The position numbers and the translations under genes are program-made. From Spirochaetia bacterium (lineage in GTDB: Bacteria > Spirochaetota > Spirochaetia > Treponematales > Treponemataceae): a stretch of 64,000 nucleotides of DNA. This document shows positions 8,728-16,810 of this stretch, piece by piece. How positions within the stretch are numbered: the stretch's first letter is position 1; each line of letters begins with the position of its first letter. The stretch spans positions 1 to 64,000 of the forward strand of contig JALELH010000027.1 in the NCBI GenBank assembly GCA_022768865.1, given 5' to 3'. The notes beneath the pieces were generated by a model that had not been told where the DNA came from, ran no database searches, and saw only the letters and a list, made by a program, of their open reading frames with translations.

Positions 8728-9126
8728 ATGGGAAAAAACGAAACTAAAAGTTTTATTGTATCTGTGATTCTTACGATTGCCGTAGGATGTATGCTTGCCG
8801 TAAGCGGCATTTACGCATTGCAGGGAAAATCGGCAGACATGGCAGTCAAGGGATTAAGGTCAATTTTTGACGGCAATGCAGAAAACATCGTGGTCATTGT
8901 CTTTGGCGTTATTGAACTTGTTGCAGGTGTTTTTGTTGTGCTTAAATGCTTTGTCGGCAATCTGCCTTTCAGCAAAGTTCTTTCTTTGATTGTTATAATT
9001 GTCTGGCTTGCTGTAATTATTCTTTCAGATATTTTAGGCGGAATCGGAAAACCAGATTTCCTGGCCTGGCTTCTTCATCTTTCAAAAGACCTGATTATTT
9101 TCTGTGCTATTTTAATAACAAATTAG
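8728..9126 (+). CDS. Small membrane protein, 132 aa
   Basis: I use ATG 8728 (MGKNETKSFIVSV) rather than 8704 because TTTTGGAGG sits just upstream. Predicted helices lie at about residues 8-30, 50-75, 80-100 and 105-128; no motif is recognised. The last codons and the stop fall inside the first copy of a tandem repeat that fills the downstream intergenic region. The C-terminus (LLHLSKDLIIFCAILITN) may therefore have been shaped by that repeat. Confidence 0.65.
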   Translation: MGKNETKSFIVSVILTIAVGCMLAVSGIYALQGKSADMAVKGLRSIFDGNAENIVVIVFGVIELVAGVFVVLKCFVGNLPFSKVLSLIVIIVWLAVIILSDILGGIGKPDFLAWLLHLSKDLIIFCAILITN

Positions 9127-9303
9127 CCTATACACCAATTGCAGACGCAATTGGTGAGACGAAAGTTACAAAATACATCGGCTTCTAAAGAGCATTTGCT
9201 TTCGTCCTAATTACAAATTAGCGTATACAAGAATTGCGAATGCAATTCTTGCGGCGAAAGTTACGAAATATATCGGCCTCTAAAGGACATTTACTTTCGC
9301 CGT
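9118..9303. repeat. Tandem pair of 95-bp hairpin repeats (family 2)
   Basis: Two copies start with ACAAATTAGC(C/G)TATACA, at about 9118 and 9213, with a 95-bp period. Each holds a small hairpin (CAATTGC-agac-GCAATTG in copy A, CAAGAATTGC-like arms in copy B). A second, longer hairpin follows with arms (G)GCGAAAGT and ACTTTCGCC-type ends. A third, inverted copy lies at 42794-42871. The copies have diverged, so this is an old repeat rather than a recent duplication. The rest of the 9127-9465 gap holds the family 1 element at 9354. Confidence 0.75.
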
Positions 9304-9353
9304 GGATCTGTTGCAGGTAACGAATAATTTGAATTATAAAAAATTTAACTGAA

Positions 9354-9452
9354 CATAAACGCCGTAGGCAGGTTCAGGCATGAAAAAAAATCTGCACAAA
9401 CGAAGTGCGGAAGCCTTTTTTTCAGGACTGGTTCTGCCGAGAGGCGTTTATG
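9354..9452. repeat. Nested-palindrome intergenic element, copy 1 (family 1)
   Basis: A 99-bp element bounded by CATAAACGCC and GGCGTTTATG. The interior contains AAAAAAAATCTGCAC-(loop)-GTGCGGAAGCCTTTTTTT, which can terminate transcription on both strands. It ends 13 bp from the stop of the minus-strand PHP gene. Other copies: 11923-12019, 19884-19981 and a disrupted one at 42771-42955. Confidence 0.8.
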
Positions 9453-9465
9453 TTTTTTATAAAGA

Positions 9466-10326
9466 CTACAATTCAAATTTTCTGCCGCTTAGCTTTGGCT
9501 TAAGTTCTTCGTAGTAGTATTTGTCTTCTATTGTGCTTTTGCCTGCCGTGTGGCCGATTTTTCTGTCTGCACGGACTTTTTCTCCGTGAAAGTCACTTCC
9601 TGCCGTAACAATCATTCCAAGTTTATGTGCCAGTTCTTCCAGACGGTATGCCTCTGCAACGCGGATTCCAGGGTGCCATGCTTCCAGGCCTTCAACACCT
9701 GTGCCTTGTATTTCTATGATTTTGTCTTCAAGTTTTCCCCATGAAATATACATGGAAAGGGGATGTGCCTGAACAGGAATGCCGCCGGAAGATTTTATTG
9801 CCTTTACGGCAAGTTCCAGATCAAGGCCGGTGCGGTCCACATAACAGGGCCTGCCTTTTGCAAAATATCTGTCAAAGGCCTGCTGCCGTAATTTTATGAT
9901 TCCTTTTTCTATCATTAATGAAGCAAAGTGTGGCCTGCCTATGGTTTTTGTTCCTGCTTTTTCTACAACTTCTTCATAGGTAATGTTTATTCCCTGTTCC
10001 TGAAGTTTTTCTGCCATTTTGCGGTTGCGGTTGTCACGTTCCTGCCTTAAAAATTCTATGGTGCTTTTAAGTTCTTCAGAAGCAGTCTGCAGTCCAATGC
10101 CAAGCAGATGAAATTCCCCCGTAGGCCACTGAACAGAAAGTTCAATTCCAGGAATAAATTCAATTCCGCATTTTTCTGCCGTTTCCTGAGCTTCCAGAAT
10201 TCCGTCTACTGTATCGTGATCTGTAAGGGCGATTGCCTTTATTTTTTTTTCTGCAGCATAGGTTATCAGCTGTTCTGGTGTATAGCATCCGTCAGAAGCA
10301 GTTGAATGGGTGTGTAAATCTATCAT
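9466..10326 (-). CDS. PHP-domain phosphoesterase (TrpH/YciV-like)
   Basis: The 286-aa protein begins with the PHP metal motif DLHTHSTASDG and continues with IALTDHDT, GIELS, the later AHP (QAHPL) and TAGSDFHG. These are the metal-binding motifs of the TrpH/YciV subfamily. Members hydrolyse 3',5'-nucleoside bisphosphates or trim RNA 5' ends; which applies here is not visible. The full family length is present. The gene is monocistronic, with the hairpin element at 9354-9452 just past its stop acting as a likely terminator. It diverges from the cNMP regulator at 10469. Confidence 0.85.
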   Translation of the reverse strand: MIDLHTHSTASDGCYTPEQLITYAAEKKIKAIALTDHDTVDGILEAQETAEKCGIEFIPGIELSVQWPTGEFHLLGIGLQTASEELKSTIEFLRQERDNRNRKMAEKLQEQGINITYEEVVEKAGTKTIGRPHFASLMIEKGIIKLRQQAFDRYFAKGRPCYVDRTGLDLELAVKAIKSSGGIPVQAHPLSMYISWGKLEDKIIEIQGTGVEGLEAWHPGIRVAEAYRLEELAHKLGMIVTAGSDFHGEKVRADRKIGHTAGKSTIEDKYYYEELKPKLSGRKFEL

Positions 10327-10468
10327 TTTTTAATTTGTAATTTTCCCGTAAATTTTCTTTAATTATAGCATATTTTTAATTCTTATGATAGAATATGTAA
10401 TCGGGTAATGCCATAATAATGGTATCGTTGGAAGAGGAATTATAGTTTTACAAGGGGATTTGGAAAAC

Positions 10469-11752
10469 ATGCCAAAGACAATTCAATTTACACAGGGGTC
10501 TATCATTTTCTTTGAAGGTGCCAAGGACTCCAACATATATATTCTTCAGTCAGGTTCTGTTGCTTTAAAATCACGCGACCTTGAAACCGGCGTTATTGTT
10601 TCAGAACAGGTTAGAATCGGTGAATTTTTTGGCGTGAAATCTGCCCTTGCCCACATGCCTAGCCTTGTTACGGCTTCTGTTCTTGTTAATTCAGTTGTTG
10701 TAGCAATGTCTGTTTTAGAATTTGAAAAGCTGTTCAGCTCAAAGCAGGCTATTACGGAAAAGATGCTCCGCGTTTTTTCAAAGTCTCTTCGTGATATTCA
10801 TAGAAAAACAGAATCATTTTTAAAGAGCGGTTTTGTTGCAGTTTCTCCGGAAGTGGGAATGCTTAGCGTTGCACAGGCTTTTTACAACGATGAACACTAT
10901 AAAACCTGTATGGATGTACTTACAAGGATCTCCCAGATTAATCCGAATCCTTCAAACAAAGTAGATATTGAAAAGCTTTATAAAGAAGCAAAAATGATGG
11001 AAGGCAGCAGCAGGCCAAAAAGACCGTCATTTGCAGCAGAAAGCAGTGCAGGTGAATCTACGGGTCTTGCCGTAAATCAGTTTTCTTTGCCGGCTTTTGA
11101 CCGCTTTACAAAAAAGTATTCCCGCGGTGATGTTATTATTTCTGAATTTGAACCTGGCGAAACTTTCTATCTTATTAAATATGGTGAAGTTCAGATTTGT
11201 AAATGTATAAACAATCAGAACAAGAGCCTTGATATTTTGACAAGCGGCCACTTCTTCGGAGAAATGGCAATTCTTGACAACAGCCAGCGCAGTGCTTCCT
11301 GCATTGCCCGCACTGATGTTGCCTGCCTTGAATTCAACAAGGCAAACTTTAAGGCACTTGTTTTGAGCAATCCTCAGATTGTAATGAATCTTCTTAAGAT
11401 TTTTACAAAGCGCATTTACGACCAGTACAGGCAGTTTAAGATTATCCTTATTAAGGAACTTCCGGTGCGCGTGTGCGATGTTTTCCTTATGTATGATGAG
11501 CTTCAGGGCACTGCAACAAGTATAGATGACAGTGTTCAGAAACGTAAGTTTGACATTACGGTAAATGATATTGCTTCATGGGCTGCAATTTCCCAGCAGC
11601 AGGCTCAGACAGAACTTTCTGATCTTGTTGAAAGGGGAAAGATTGAAGTTTTTGACAGTTATATTAACATCAAAAATATTCATGATATGCGCCGTATTGT
11701 AGATAATTACTACATGAAGATTGAGGCATTTGCAAAAGCTCAGCAAGGATGA
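10469..11752 (+). CDS. Crp-like regulator with two cyclic-nucleotide-binding domains
   Basis: Two cNMP-binding folds lie in tandem, at about residues 1-120 and 205-320, followed by a C-terminal winged-HTH-like segment (ITVNDIASWAAISQQQAQTELSDLVERGKIEV). The second domain keeps the phosphate-binding cassette FFGEMAILDNSQRSAS. The first is degenerate (FFGVKSALAHMPSLVTAS) and lacks the key E and R, so it probably no longer binds nucleotide. I choose ATG 10469 because AAGGGG lies 11 bp upstream; the TTG at 10460 is too close to it. The 427-aa two-domain form is known from spirochaetes. The target genes are unknown; the tRNA gene begins 16 bp downstream. Confidence 0.8.
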   Translation: MPKTIQFTQGSIIFFEGAKDSNIYILQSGSVALKSRDLETGVIVSEQVRIGEFFGVKSALAHMPSLVTASVLVNSVVVAMSVLEFEKLFSSKQAITEKMLRVFSKSLRDIHRKTESFLKSGFVAVSPEVGMLSVAQAFYNDEHYKTCMDVLTRISQINPNPSNKVDIEKLYKEAKMMEGSSRPKRPSFAAESSAGESTGLAVNQFSLPAFDRFTKKYSRGDVIISEFEPGETFYLIKYGEVQICKCINNQNKSLDILTSGHFFGEMAILDNSQRSASCIARTDVACLEFNKANFKALVLSNPQIVMNLLKIFTKRIYDQYRQFKIILIKELPVRVCDVFLMYDELQGTATSIDDSVQKRKFDITVNDIASWAAISQQQAQTELSDLVERGKIEVFDSYINIKNIHDMRRIVDNYYMKIEAFAKAQQG

Positions 11753-11768
11753 TATAGTATAACAACTT

Positions 11769-11841
11769 GCCAACTTAGCTCACCTGGTAGAGCAGTTCCC
11801 TCGTAAAGAACAGGTAGACAGTTCGAGTCTGTCAGTTGGCT
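11769..11841 (+). tRNA. tRNA-Thr (anticodon CGT)
   Basis: 73 nt fold as a cloverleaf: acceptor GCCAACT/AGTTGGC, D-stem GCTC/GAGC, anticodon loop CTCGTAA (anticodon CGT, codon ACG), T-stem GACAG/CTGTC with loop TTCGAGT. The last anticodon-stem pair is C31-A39, a mismatch. CCA is not encoded. Confidence 0.9.
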
Positions 11842-11851
11842 TTGTGATTTC

Positions 11852-11882
11852 AGCTTCCATGTAAAAGTGGAAGCTTTTTTTT
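11852..11882 (+). terminator. Terminator after tRNA-Thr
   Basis: AGCTTCCA (11852-11859), an 8-nt loop and TGGAAGCT (11868-11875) are followed by a T run to 11882. Confidence 0.85.
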
Positions 11883-11883
11883 A

Positions 11884-12071
11884 GTCCGAATGTCGGATAA
11901 AAAAATTATGGTTTTTATTCTAATAAACGCCTCTCGGCAGAACCAGGCCTGAAAAAAAGGCTTCCGCACTACGTTTGTGCAGATTTTTTTTCATTCCTGA
12001 ACCTGCCTACGGCGTTTATCTGCATTAAAAATCATTCTGTTTTGAAATATACTGTAACCCGACATTCGGCC
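11884..12071. repeat. Nested-palindrome element, copy 2, with outer inverted repeats (family 1)
   Basis: The core 11923-12019 is bounded by ATAAACGCC and GGCGTTTAT and matches copy 1 in inverted orientation. Outside it, CCGAATGTCGG (11886-11896) and CCGACATTCGG (12059-12069) form a perfect 11-bp inverted repeat, giving a full element of about 188 bp. Copy 3 has a similar outer pair. This fills most of the 11753-12108 gap together with the tRNA and its terminator. Confidence 0.8.
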
Positions 12072-12108
12072 TAAAGATGTATCACATAAATACATGGAAG
12101 CTAAAAAT

Positions 12109-12645
12109 TTACATAGGAGGGTTTTGCTTTGCCCTTGCAAATTTAAAGAATTCCGGGGCCTTGGCGCTTATAATCCAGCCGCCGTTGTAAAAGCCGTTGT
12201 CGTTGGCTGTAGGGTAAACAAAAATTACTTTTGCAGGATTTTCCGTGTTGTAATAGAATTCATTGGATTTCCATTCATGGCTGAATTCTGTAAATGGGTA
12301 TTGCTTTTCTTTGGGCGTGTAAAAAGTAAACTTGTATCTGCCGGGTTTTAAATTGTGCAGGTGCATTGCCATGCCGCCTGTAAGATACCAGGTTTTTTCA
12401 TAGTAATTAATTTTGTCCGGAATAGAAGCCCATTCGTAAGTTGCCCTTGCGCAGGTGTAGGTTACGTCCTTGCCGTCAGCGTCTTCTATTTTAATCCAGC
12501 ATGGAACTTCATTAATTTTTGAAGAATTTTCCGGCCGGTAAATAATCAGTTCCCATGGATTGTGTTTAACTTCAGCGGATTTATTTTGAGCATACAGGCT
12601 TATTGAAAAAAATATGGCTGCAAAAAAAACAAGGGTTTTCTTCAT
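12109..12645 (-). CDS. Secreted hypothetical protein
   Basis: I start at the internal ATG at 12645 because MKKTLVFFAAIFFSISLYAQ is a standard signal peptide, with cleavage probably after ...LYA. The track's extra 17 residues are not signal-like. The mature part is about 158 aa, beta-rich and aromatic (KPGRYKFTFYTPKEKQYPF). It lacks cysteines near the cleavage site, so it is exported rather than lipid-anchored. The family is not recognised. It lies 51 bp downstream of the WYL regulator and could share its transcript. Confidence 0.6.
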   Translation of the reverse strand: MKKTLVFFAAIFFSISLYAQNKSAEVKHNPWELIIYRPENSSKINEVPCWIKIEDADGKDVTYTCARATYEWASIPDKINYYEKTWYLTGGMAMHLHNLKPGRYKFTFYTPKEKQYPFTEFSHEWKSNEFYYNTENPAKVIFVYPTANDNGFYNGGWIISAKAPEFFKFARAKQNPPM

Positions 12646-12696
12646 AAATACATTATAATTGCTGAAGCCGGTCTGAACAATACAGAAAATTTGCAA

Positions 12697-13614
12697 TCAT
12701 ATATTTTTATACATCTTTATAATTTCATTTTTAATTTCTTTGCGTAGGTTTTCCGGCTCAAGGATTTTTATGGAAGAACCGAAACTTAAAATCCAGCTTT
12801 TAATCCAGTACATGTCTGGCACTGTTAATGTTAAGGTTTTATATTCTTCGTCAAAGTCTTCAATTGAATCAACTTTGTATTCATCAAGTATTCTGTGTAT
12901 TTCTGAATTTTTTATCATGACTTTCAGCTGAATAAAGCTGCTGATTTTATCGCCCTTGTAGTTTGAATTTTCCTGCTGTTCATTTTCCGGATAATCTGAT
13001 TCTTCTTTTGTAATTTCAGTTTTTAAAAGTTTCAGATTTTGAATCCTGCTTAGTTTAAAATATCTTGGTGCTTTCTTGTTTTTGCAAAAACCGTAAAGAT
13101 ACCAGGCCTGACCTTTAAAAACTATTTTCCATGGCTCAACTTTTCTTTTGATTATTTTTCCTTCTGCTGAATAATATTCAATGGAAATTTCTTTTCTGTT
13201 CAGAATGGCAGTTTTTAAAATACTGAATGTGTCCTTTATTTTGTTTTGTTCAGGATTCCATGGTGCAAAGTCAACCTTTATCCAGTCTGCATTGGCTTTT
13301 GTAATGGCCTTTAATTTGCTTACTGCAGAATTTGTTCCGCCGCTTAAAACCTGCAGTGCCAGCACGCTGGAAAGAATTTCCTGCTTTTCATTTTCCGTAA
13401 GAACTGCCTTATCTAATGTAAATTCAGGTGACAATTGTATGCCGCCGCCTTTTCCTTTAGTTGCAACAACAGGAACACCTGCCAGATTAAGTGCATCAAG
13501 CCAGCGGTATATTGTCCTTGCAGATACGCCAAAGTGTTCTGCCATTTGAGATGCCGTTACCTGTTTTTTTTCAAGAATGATGTATGTTAATTCAAATAGA
13601 TGTTCCGTCTGCAT
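12697..13614 (-). CDS. YafY-type transcriptional regulator (HTH + WYL domain)
   Basis: The N-terminal HTH (residues about 5-55: LFELTYIILEKKQVTASQMAEHFGVSARTIYRWLDAL) is of the HTH_11 type. A WYL domain follows at about residues 140-215 (VEPWKIVFKGQAWYLYGFCKNKKAPRYFKLSRI), which senses ligands such as nucleotides in known members. A C-terminal extension completes the usual length of about 300 aa. The gene begins 3 bp after the GyrI-like gene ends, so the two form an operon. The GyrI-like protein may bind a ligand or drug in the same response. Confidence 0.85.
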   Translation of the reverse strand: MQTEHLFELTYIILEKKQVTASQMAEHFGVSARTIYRWLDALNLAGVPVVATKGKGGGIQLSPEFTLDKAVLTENEKQEILSSVLALQVLSGGTNSAVSKLKAITKANADWIKVDFAPWNPEQNKIKDTFSILKTAILNRKEISIEYYSAEGKIIKRKVEPWKIVFKGQAWYLYGFCKNKKAPRYFKLSRIQNLKLLKTEITKEESDYPENEQQENSNYKGDKISSFIQLKVMIKNSEIHRILDEYKVDSIEDFDEEYKTLTLTVPDMYWIKSWILSFGSSIKILEPENLRKEIKNEIIKMYKNI

Positions 13615-13617
13615 TTT

Positions 13618-14076
13618 TTATTTTACTGCAATGTATATTATAATTGTGCCGGTGCCGTTTACAGTGTCTTCCTGATATTCTTCATAGTCACCTGTAAAAG
13701 TCCTTTCCAGCGGGATCTGCCATATTTTGCTCCATGCTTCTGCCACTGCTTTCTGAACGTCTCCATGGAATGTAAACTTTGCATAGTTTCCTGCAGGAAC
13801 TGTTCTTGTTTCAAAGCCTGCTTTTATTGCTTCTTCAGTTTTTGCTGAATCTATCTGGCATCCTGTAAGAACCGTGTAGTCTCCGTTTGCCTTGTAGTCG
13901 CAGTATAAGCCGACAGATTTTCCGTTTGTTCTGTTTTCTATTCTTTCTGCCATGCCGTTGTAAAGCTTTGTCCACAATGCGCCGATTTTTGCGCCCATGT
14001 CTTTTGCCGTGTTGTTTGTTACATCCGTAAGTCCTGCAAAAGTTCTTGATTCCATTTTTACAATTTCGTATTCCAT
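13618..14076 (-). CDS. GyrI-like effector-binding protein
   Basis: The 152-aa protein fits the AraC/GyrI-like small-molecule-binding fold: MEYEIVKMESRTFAGL at the start, VLTGCQID in the centre, VPAGNYAKFTFHGDVQKAVAEAWSKIW, then DYEEYQED near the C-terminus. These stand-alone domains bind hydrophobic compounds and can sequester toxins or inhibit gyrase. It is the first gene of a two-gene operon with the WYL regulator. No HTH is fused to it. Confidence 0.8.
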   Translation of the reverse strand: MEYEIVKMESRTFAGLTDVTNNTAKDMGAKIGALWTKLYNGMAERIENRTNGKSVGLYCDYKANGDYTVLTGCQIDSAKTEEAIKAGFETRTVPAGNYAKFTFHGDVQKAVAEAWSKIWQIPLERTFTGDYEEYQEDTVNGTGTIIIYIAVK

Positions 14077-14191
14077 AATTTACTTCTTGGAAATTCCTTT
14101 GAATTATGATTCAATTATAAAACACTTAATATGACAGCAGTATGGCATATTTAAAATAAAATGCAAAAATATTTGGAATATGAGATATTCC

Positions 14192-14707
14192 TCAGTCTTC
14201 TCCGTTTACTTCGCTGATAAGTGCCTGATAAAGAACCATGGCATCTTTGTTGGAACGGCGTAAACTTGATGCAATCTTTTTAGAAATCCTGAACATGGCA
14301 TGGTATCCGAGCAAAGGATTTTTGTCGCAAATTTCCTTAAAGCCTTCTGCATCCAGGCAAAGGGTTTTGCAGTCCGTAAGGGCATAAACAGATGCTGATC
14401 TTGTGTCCTTGTCTATAAGGGCAACTTCACCGAAAAATACATTCTGTTCGGAACATAAATTTACAACGGCAAACTGGTCTGCACTTAAAGTGTTCTTTTT
14501 TATCTGAACAGTTCCTTCGTATAAAATGTGCAGGCAGTCTCCAACATCGCCTTCTTTTATGATTACACTTCCTTTAGGAAAGGACATTGTTTCAAGCTTG
14601 CTGCATACCTGTTCCAGTATAGAAACGTGTTCAGGATTTTCTGGCGAAAAGTCAGAAAAAATTTCCAGGCTGCATAGTTTTTCAATTAATTCTTTATTGC
14701 ATTCCAT
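14192..14707 (-). CDS. Stand-alone cyclic-nucleotide-binding protein next to a K+ channel
   Basis: A single cNMP-binding domain fills the protein (residues about 15-140). It has an intact phosphate-binding cassette (FFGEVALIDKDTRSASV), followed by a helical tail of about 30 aa with no recognisable DNA-binding HTH. It begins 3 bp after the stop of the ion-channel gene 14711-15901, so the two are surely co-transcribed and perhaps translationally coupled. In CNG and HCN channels this domain is fused to the channel; here the pair may be a split cyclic-nucleotide-gated channel. That functional link is inference. Confidence 0.75.
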   Translation of the reverse strand: MECNKELIEKLCSLEIFSDFSPENPEHVSILEQVCSKLETMSFPKGSVIIKEGDVGDCLHILYEGTVQIKKNTLSADQFAVVNLCSEQNVFFGEVALIDKDTRSASVYALTDCKTLCLDAEGFKEICDKNPLLGYHAMFRISKKIASSLRRSNKDAMVLYQALISEVNGED

Positions 14708-14710
14708 AGT

Positions 14711-15901
14711 TTACTTTGAACTTTCTCCATAAATAAAAATTGCTTTAGCTCCTCTTGGAATTATATAATCATCAAAAGGAATAAAATGGGGTAAATTGCT
14801 TTTTAAAGTCTTTACTTTTTTCAGGTTTGTAACGATTTGTTCCATGTTTGGATTTTTCTGGGCTTCGGCAAGTGCTTCGTTTCTGCGGTGATAAAAGTTT
14901 CCCGTGTTTTCCAGAAGTCCTACAAGGATGTTTTTTGTAGAAAGTGATTTTCTGTAGTCGCCGTAAGTTTTTCCTATAAAGTCTTCTTCTATATTTTGAA
15001 TTAAAATTCCAGAGTCAGAATCTTCTTCTATTAGTTTACGAAGAATATGGCTCATGCCTTTGCCACTGGAAGCCTGGAAAAGAATATTCATTTCATAATC
15101 TGTAGACAAAATAATTTCATCGCAATGGGCAAGGGAAAGGTGCTTTTCAAATTTTGAATTCAGTATTTCTGCAACACAGTAAATCTTCGGGTTCAGGTTT
15201 TTAATGGTAATGGCTGCAAGAACAGTTCTTGAATCAATTTCCAGTGTAGAAAAGTTTTCTGAATAGTCTGCAAGAACCAGTGCACGTTCTGTTGTTTTAA
15301 TCTGTGCTTTAAGCAAGGTGGAATCGTCCGTAAAGTCGCCCTTAACCCAGTTCAGGTTTTTAAACTTTTCTACGTTCTTTATTTTTTCAATTTCTGTCTG
15401 GGGTGCGTTGTTTACAAGAACGATTTTATCTATGGAAATTTCAGTATTGGCAGAAATTATTCCTTCAAGAATTCTGTCAAAATCCGGTTTCCAGCCAAGG
15501 ATGATGAAGTGGTTTTTCATGTTCTGCATTTTTAATAATCCTTTATCTTTTTTCTGTTGTCTGTCAAATAAGAATGAAGCAAATTTTCCTGATAGGGCAC
15601 CAAAGATTGCAACGCCTGCAAGAAGCAAAACCATGGCGGCAACGCGTCCTGTAACGGATGCCGGTGCAATGTCTCCGTAGCCTACTGTTGTAATTGTTAC
15701 CAGGGTATACCAGAATGCGTCAAAAAAAGTATTTATCTGAGAATTGGTTGACTGTTCTGCAAGAAAAATAATCAGCATTAAAATAAATAATGCCGTAACC
15801 GTTATAAGGGTTAAAAAAGAAAATGGAGATGAAATCCATTCTTTGAGTCTTTTTTTAATTTTTGATTCTGGTTTTTTATCCGTGTTTTTTTTGTTTTTCA
15901 T
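14711..15901 (-). CDS. Two-TM potassium channel with RCK (TrkA-like) domains
   Basis: Two membrane helices (about residues 27-48 and 85-105) flank a pore loop with the K+ selectivity filter TTVGYGD. A Rossmann-like RCK domain begins at about residue 128 (NHFIILGWKPDFDRILEGI) and is followed by a second RCK-like half. The nucleotide motif is G-W-K-P-D-F rather than GxGxxG, so ligand binding may differ. Length 396 aa matches MthK/Kch-type channels. It sits in the inner membrane and sets K+ permeability; the downstream cNMP-binding protein may gate it. TrkH/TrkA at 20.4-23.3 kb gives the cell separate K+ uptake. Confidence 0.85.
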   Translation of the reverse strand: MKNKKNTDKKPESKIKKRLKEWISSPFSFLTLITVTALFILMLIIFLAEQSTNSQINTFFDAFWYTLVTITTVGYGDIAPASVTGRVAAMVLLLAGVAIFGALSGKFASFLFDRQQKKDKGLLKMQNMKNHFIILGWKPDFDRILEGIISANTEISIDKIVLVNNAPQTEIEKIKNVEKFKNLNWVKGDFTDDSTLLKAQIKTTERALVLADYSENFSTLEIDSRTVLAAITIKNLNPKIYCVAEILNSKFEKHLSLAHCDEIILSTDYEMNILFQASSGKGMSHILRKLIEEDSDSGILIQNIEEDFIGKTYGDYRKSLSTKNILVGLLENTGNFYHRRNEALAEAQKNPNMEQIVTNLKKVKTLKSNLPHFIPFDDYIIPRGAKAIFIYGESSK

Positions 15902-16061
15902 AAAATAATTTTTCCATAGTTTATTATAATAGAATAAAACAAAAATTTAAATTTTTACAGTGAAAAATATCAAAATTCACCCAGAGAATATTAGAATTCA
16001 TACTATGATTTTTTTCATGAGGAATTTATCTTTTGCTTAATAATTCACCAAGGAGATTTTT

Positions 16062-16802
16062 ATGAAAAAGATTAATTTATTTTTAATGCTTTCTGTCTGT
16101 TTTTGTTTTGGTTTATTTTCCTGCAAAAAGAATACAATTGTTTTAGAAAGCGGCGCTAAGTATGAAATGATTGCTGTTCCTGAAAAAAACTTTCTGATTG
16201 GCAAAACTGAAATTACACAGGAAGTGTATGAAGCCGTAATGAAAGAAAACCCTTCATTTAACAAAAAGAAAAATTACCCTGCTGAAAACTTAAGCTTTTA
16301 TGATGCAATAGTTTTTTGCAATAAACTAAGTGAATTGACAGGCAAAAACCCATGCTACAGTATTGACGGTTTAACTGATGTTTCAAAATGGAATTATGTT
16401 CCTCATCAGCATGCCGTAATAAAAGAAGAAATTGTTTTTGATGAAACTGCAGGCGGCTATCATATTCCAACAATGGAAGAATGGGATTTTGCAATTAAAG
16501 GCGGTCAAAACTTTACATACAGCGGAAGCAATGATCTGGATTCTGTTGCATGGACAGATTGCAACGCAGGCGGTTCTTCCCATCAGGTTGCAACACTAAA
16601 GCCAAACGGCTATGGCATTTATGATATGTCCGGAAACGTTCTGGAATGGGTATGGTTTATAAGGGATGATTCTAGCAGATACTGCAGGGGCGGAAGTTTT
16701 TTTGACAGGGGCAGTGCAGGCAAGTGCACTAATAAGGAATTAAAATACGGTTCAACACAGTCTAAAACTGTCGGCATGCGCATTGCGTGTAAAAAAAACT
16801 GA
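16062..16802 (+). CDS. SUMF1/FGE-fold lipoprotein
   Basis: The signal peptide MKKINLFLMLSVCFCFGLFSC ends in the lipobox LFSC, so the protein is lipid-anchored. The rest is a formylglycine-generating-enzyme (SUMF1) fold: GKTEITQEVYEAVM, ENLSFYDAIVFCNKLSE, MEEWDFAIKGG, DMSGNVLEWVW and CRGGSFFD. Treponemes carry many such lipoproteins, most of them not sulfatase activators. A strong AAGGAG lies before the ATG. It is convergent with the AraC-type regulator at 16811, only 8 bp away. A carbohydrate- or ligand-binding surface role is possible but not shown. Confidence 0.8.
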   Translation: MKKINLFLMLSVCFCFGLFSCKKNTIVLESGAKYEMIAVPEKNFLIGKTEITQEVYEAVMKENPSFNKKKNYPAENLSFYDAIVFCNKLSELTGKNPCYSIDGLTDVSKWNYVPHQHAVIKEEIVFDETAGGYHIPTMEEWDFAIKGGQNFTYSGSNDLDSVAWTDCNAGGSSHQVATLKPNGYGIYDMSGNVLEWVWFIRDDSSRYCRGGSFFDRGSAGKCTNKELKYGSTQSKTVGMRIACKKN

Positions 16803-16810
16803 ATAGAAAT

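Noticed and set aside
12094-12351. Plus-strand ORF opposite the secreted protein gene
   Set aside because: It is antisense to a gene with a clear signal peptide and lacks a ribosome binding site.
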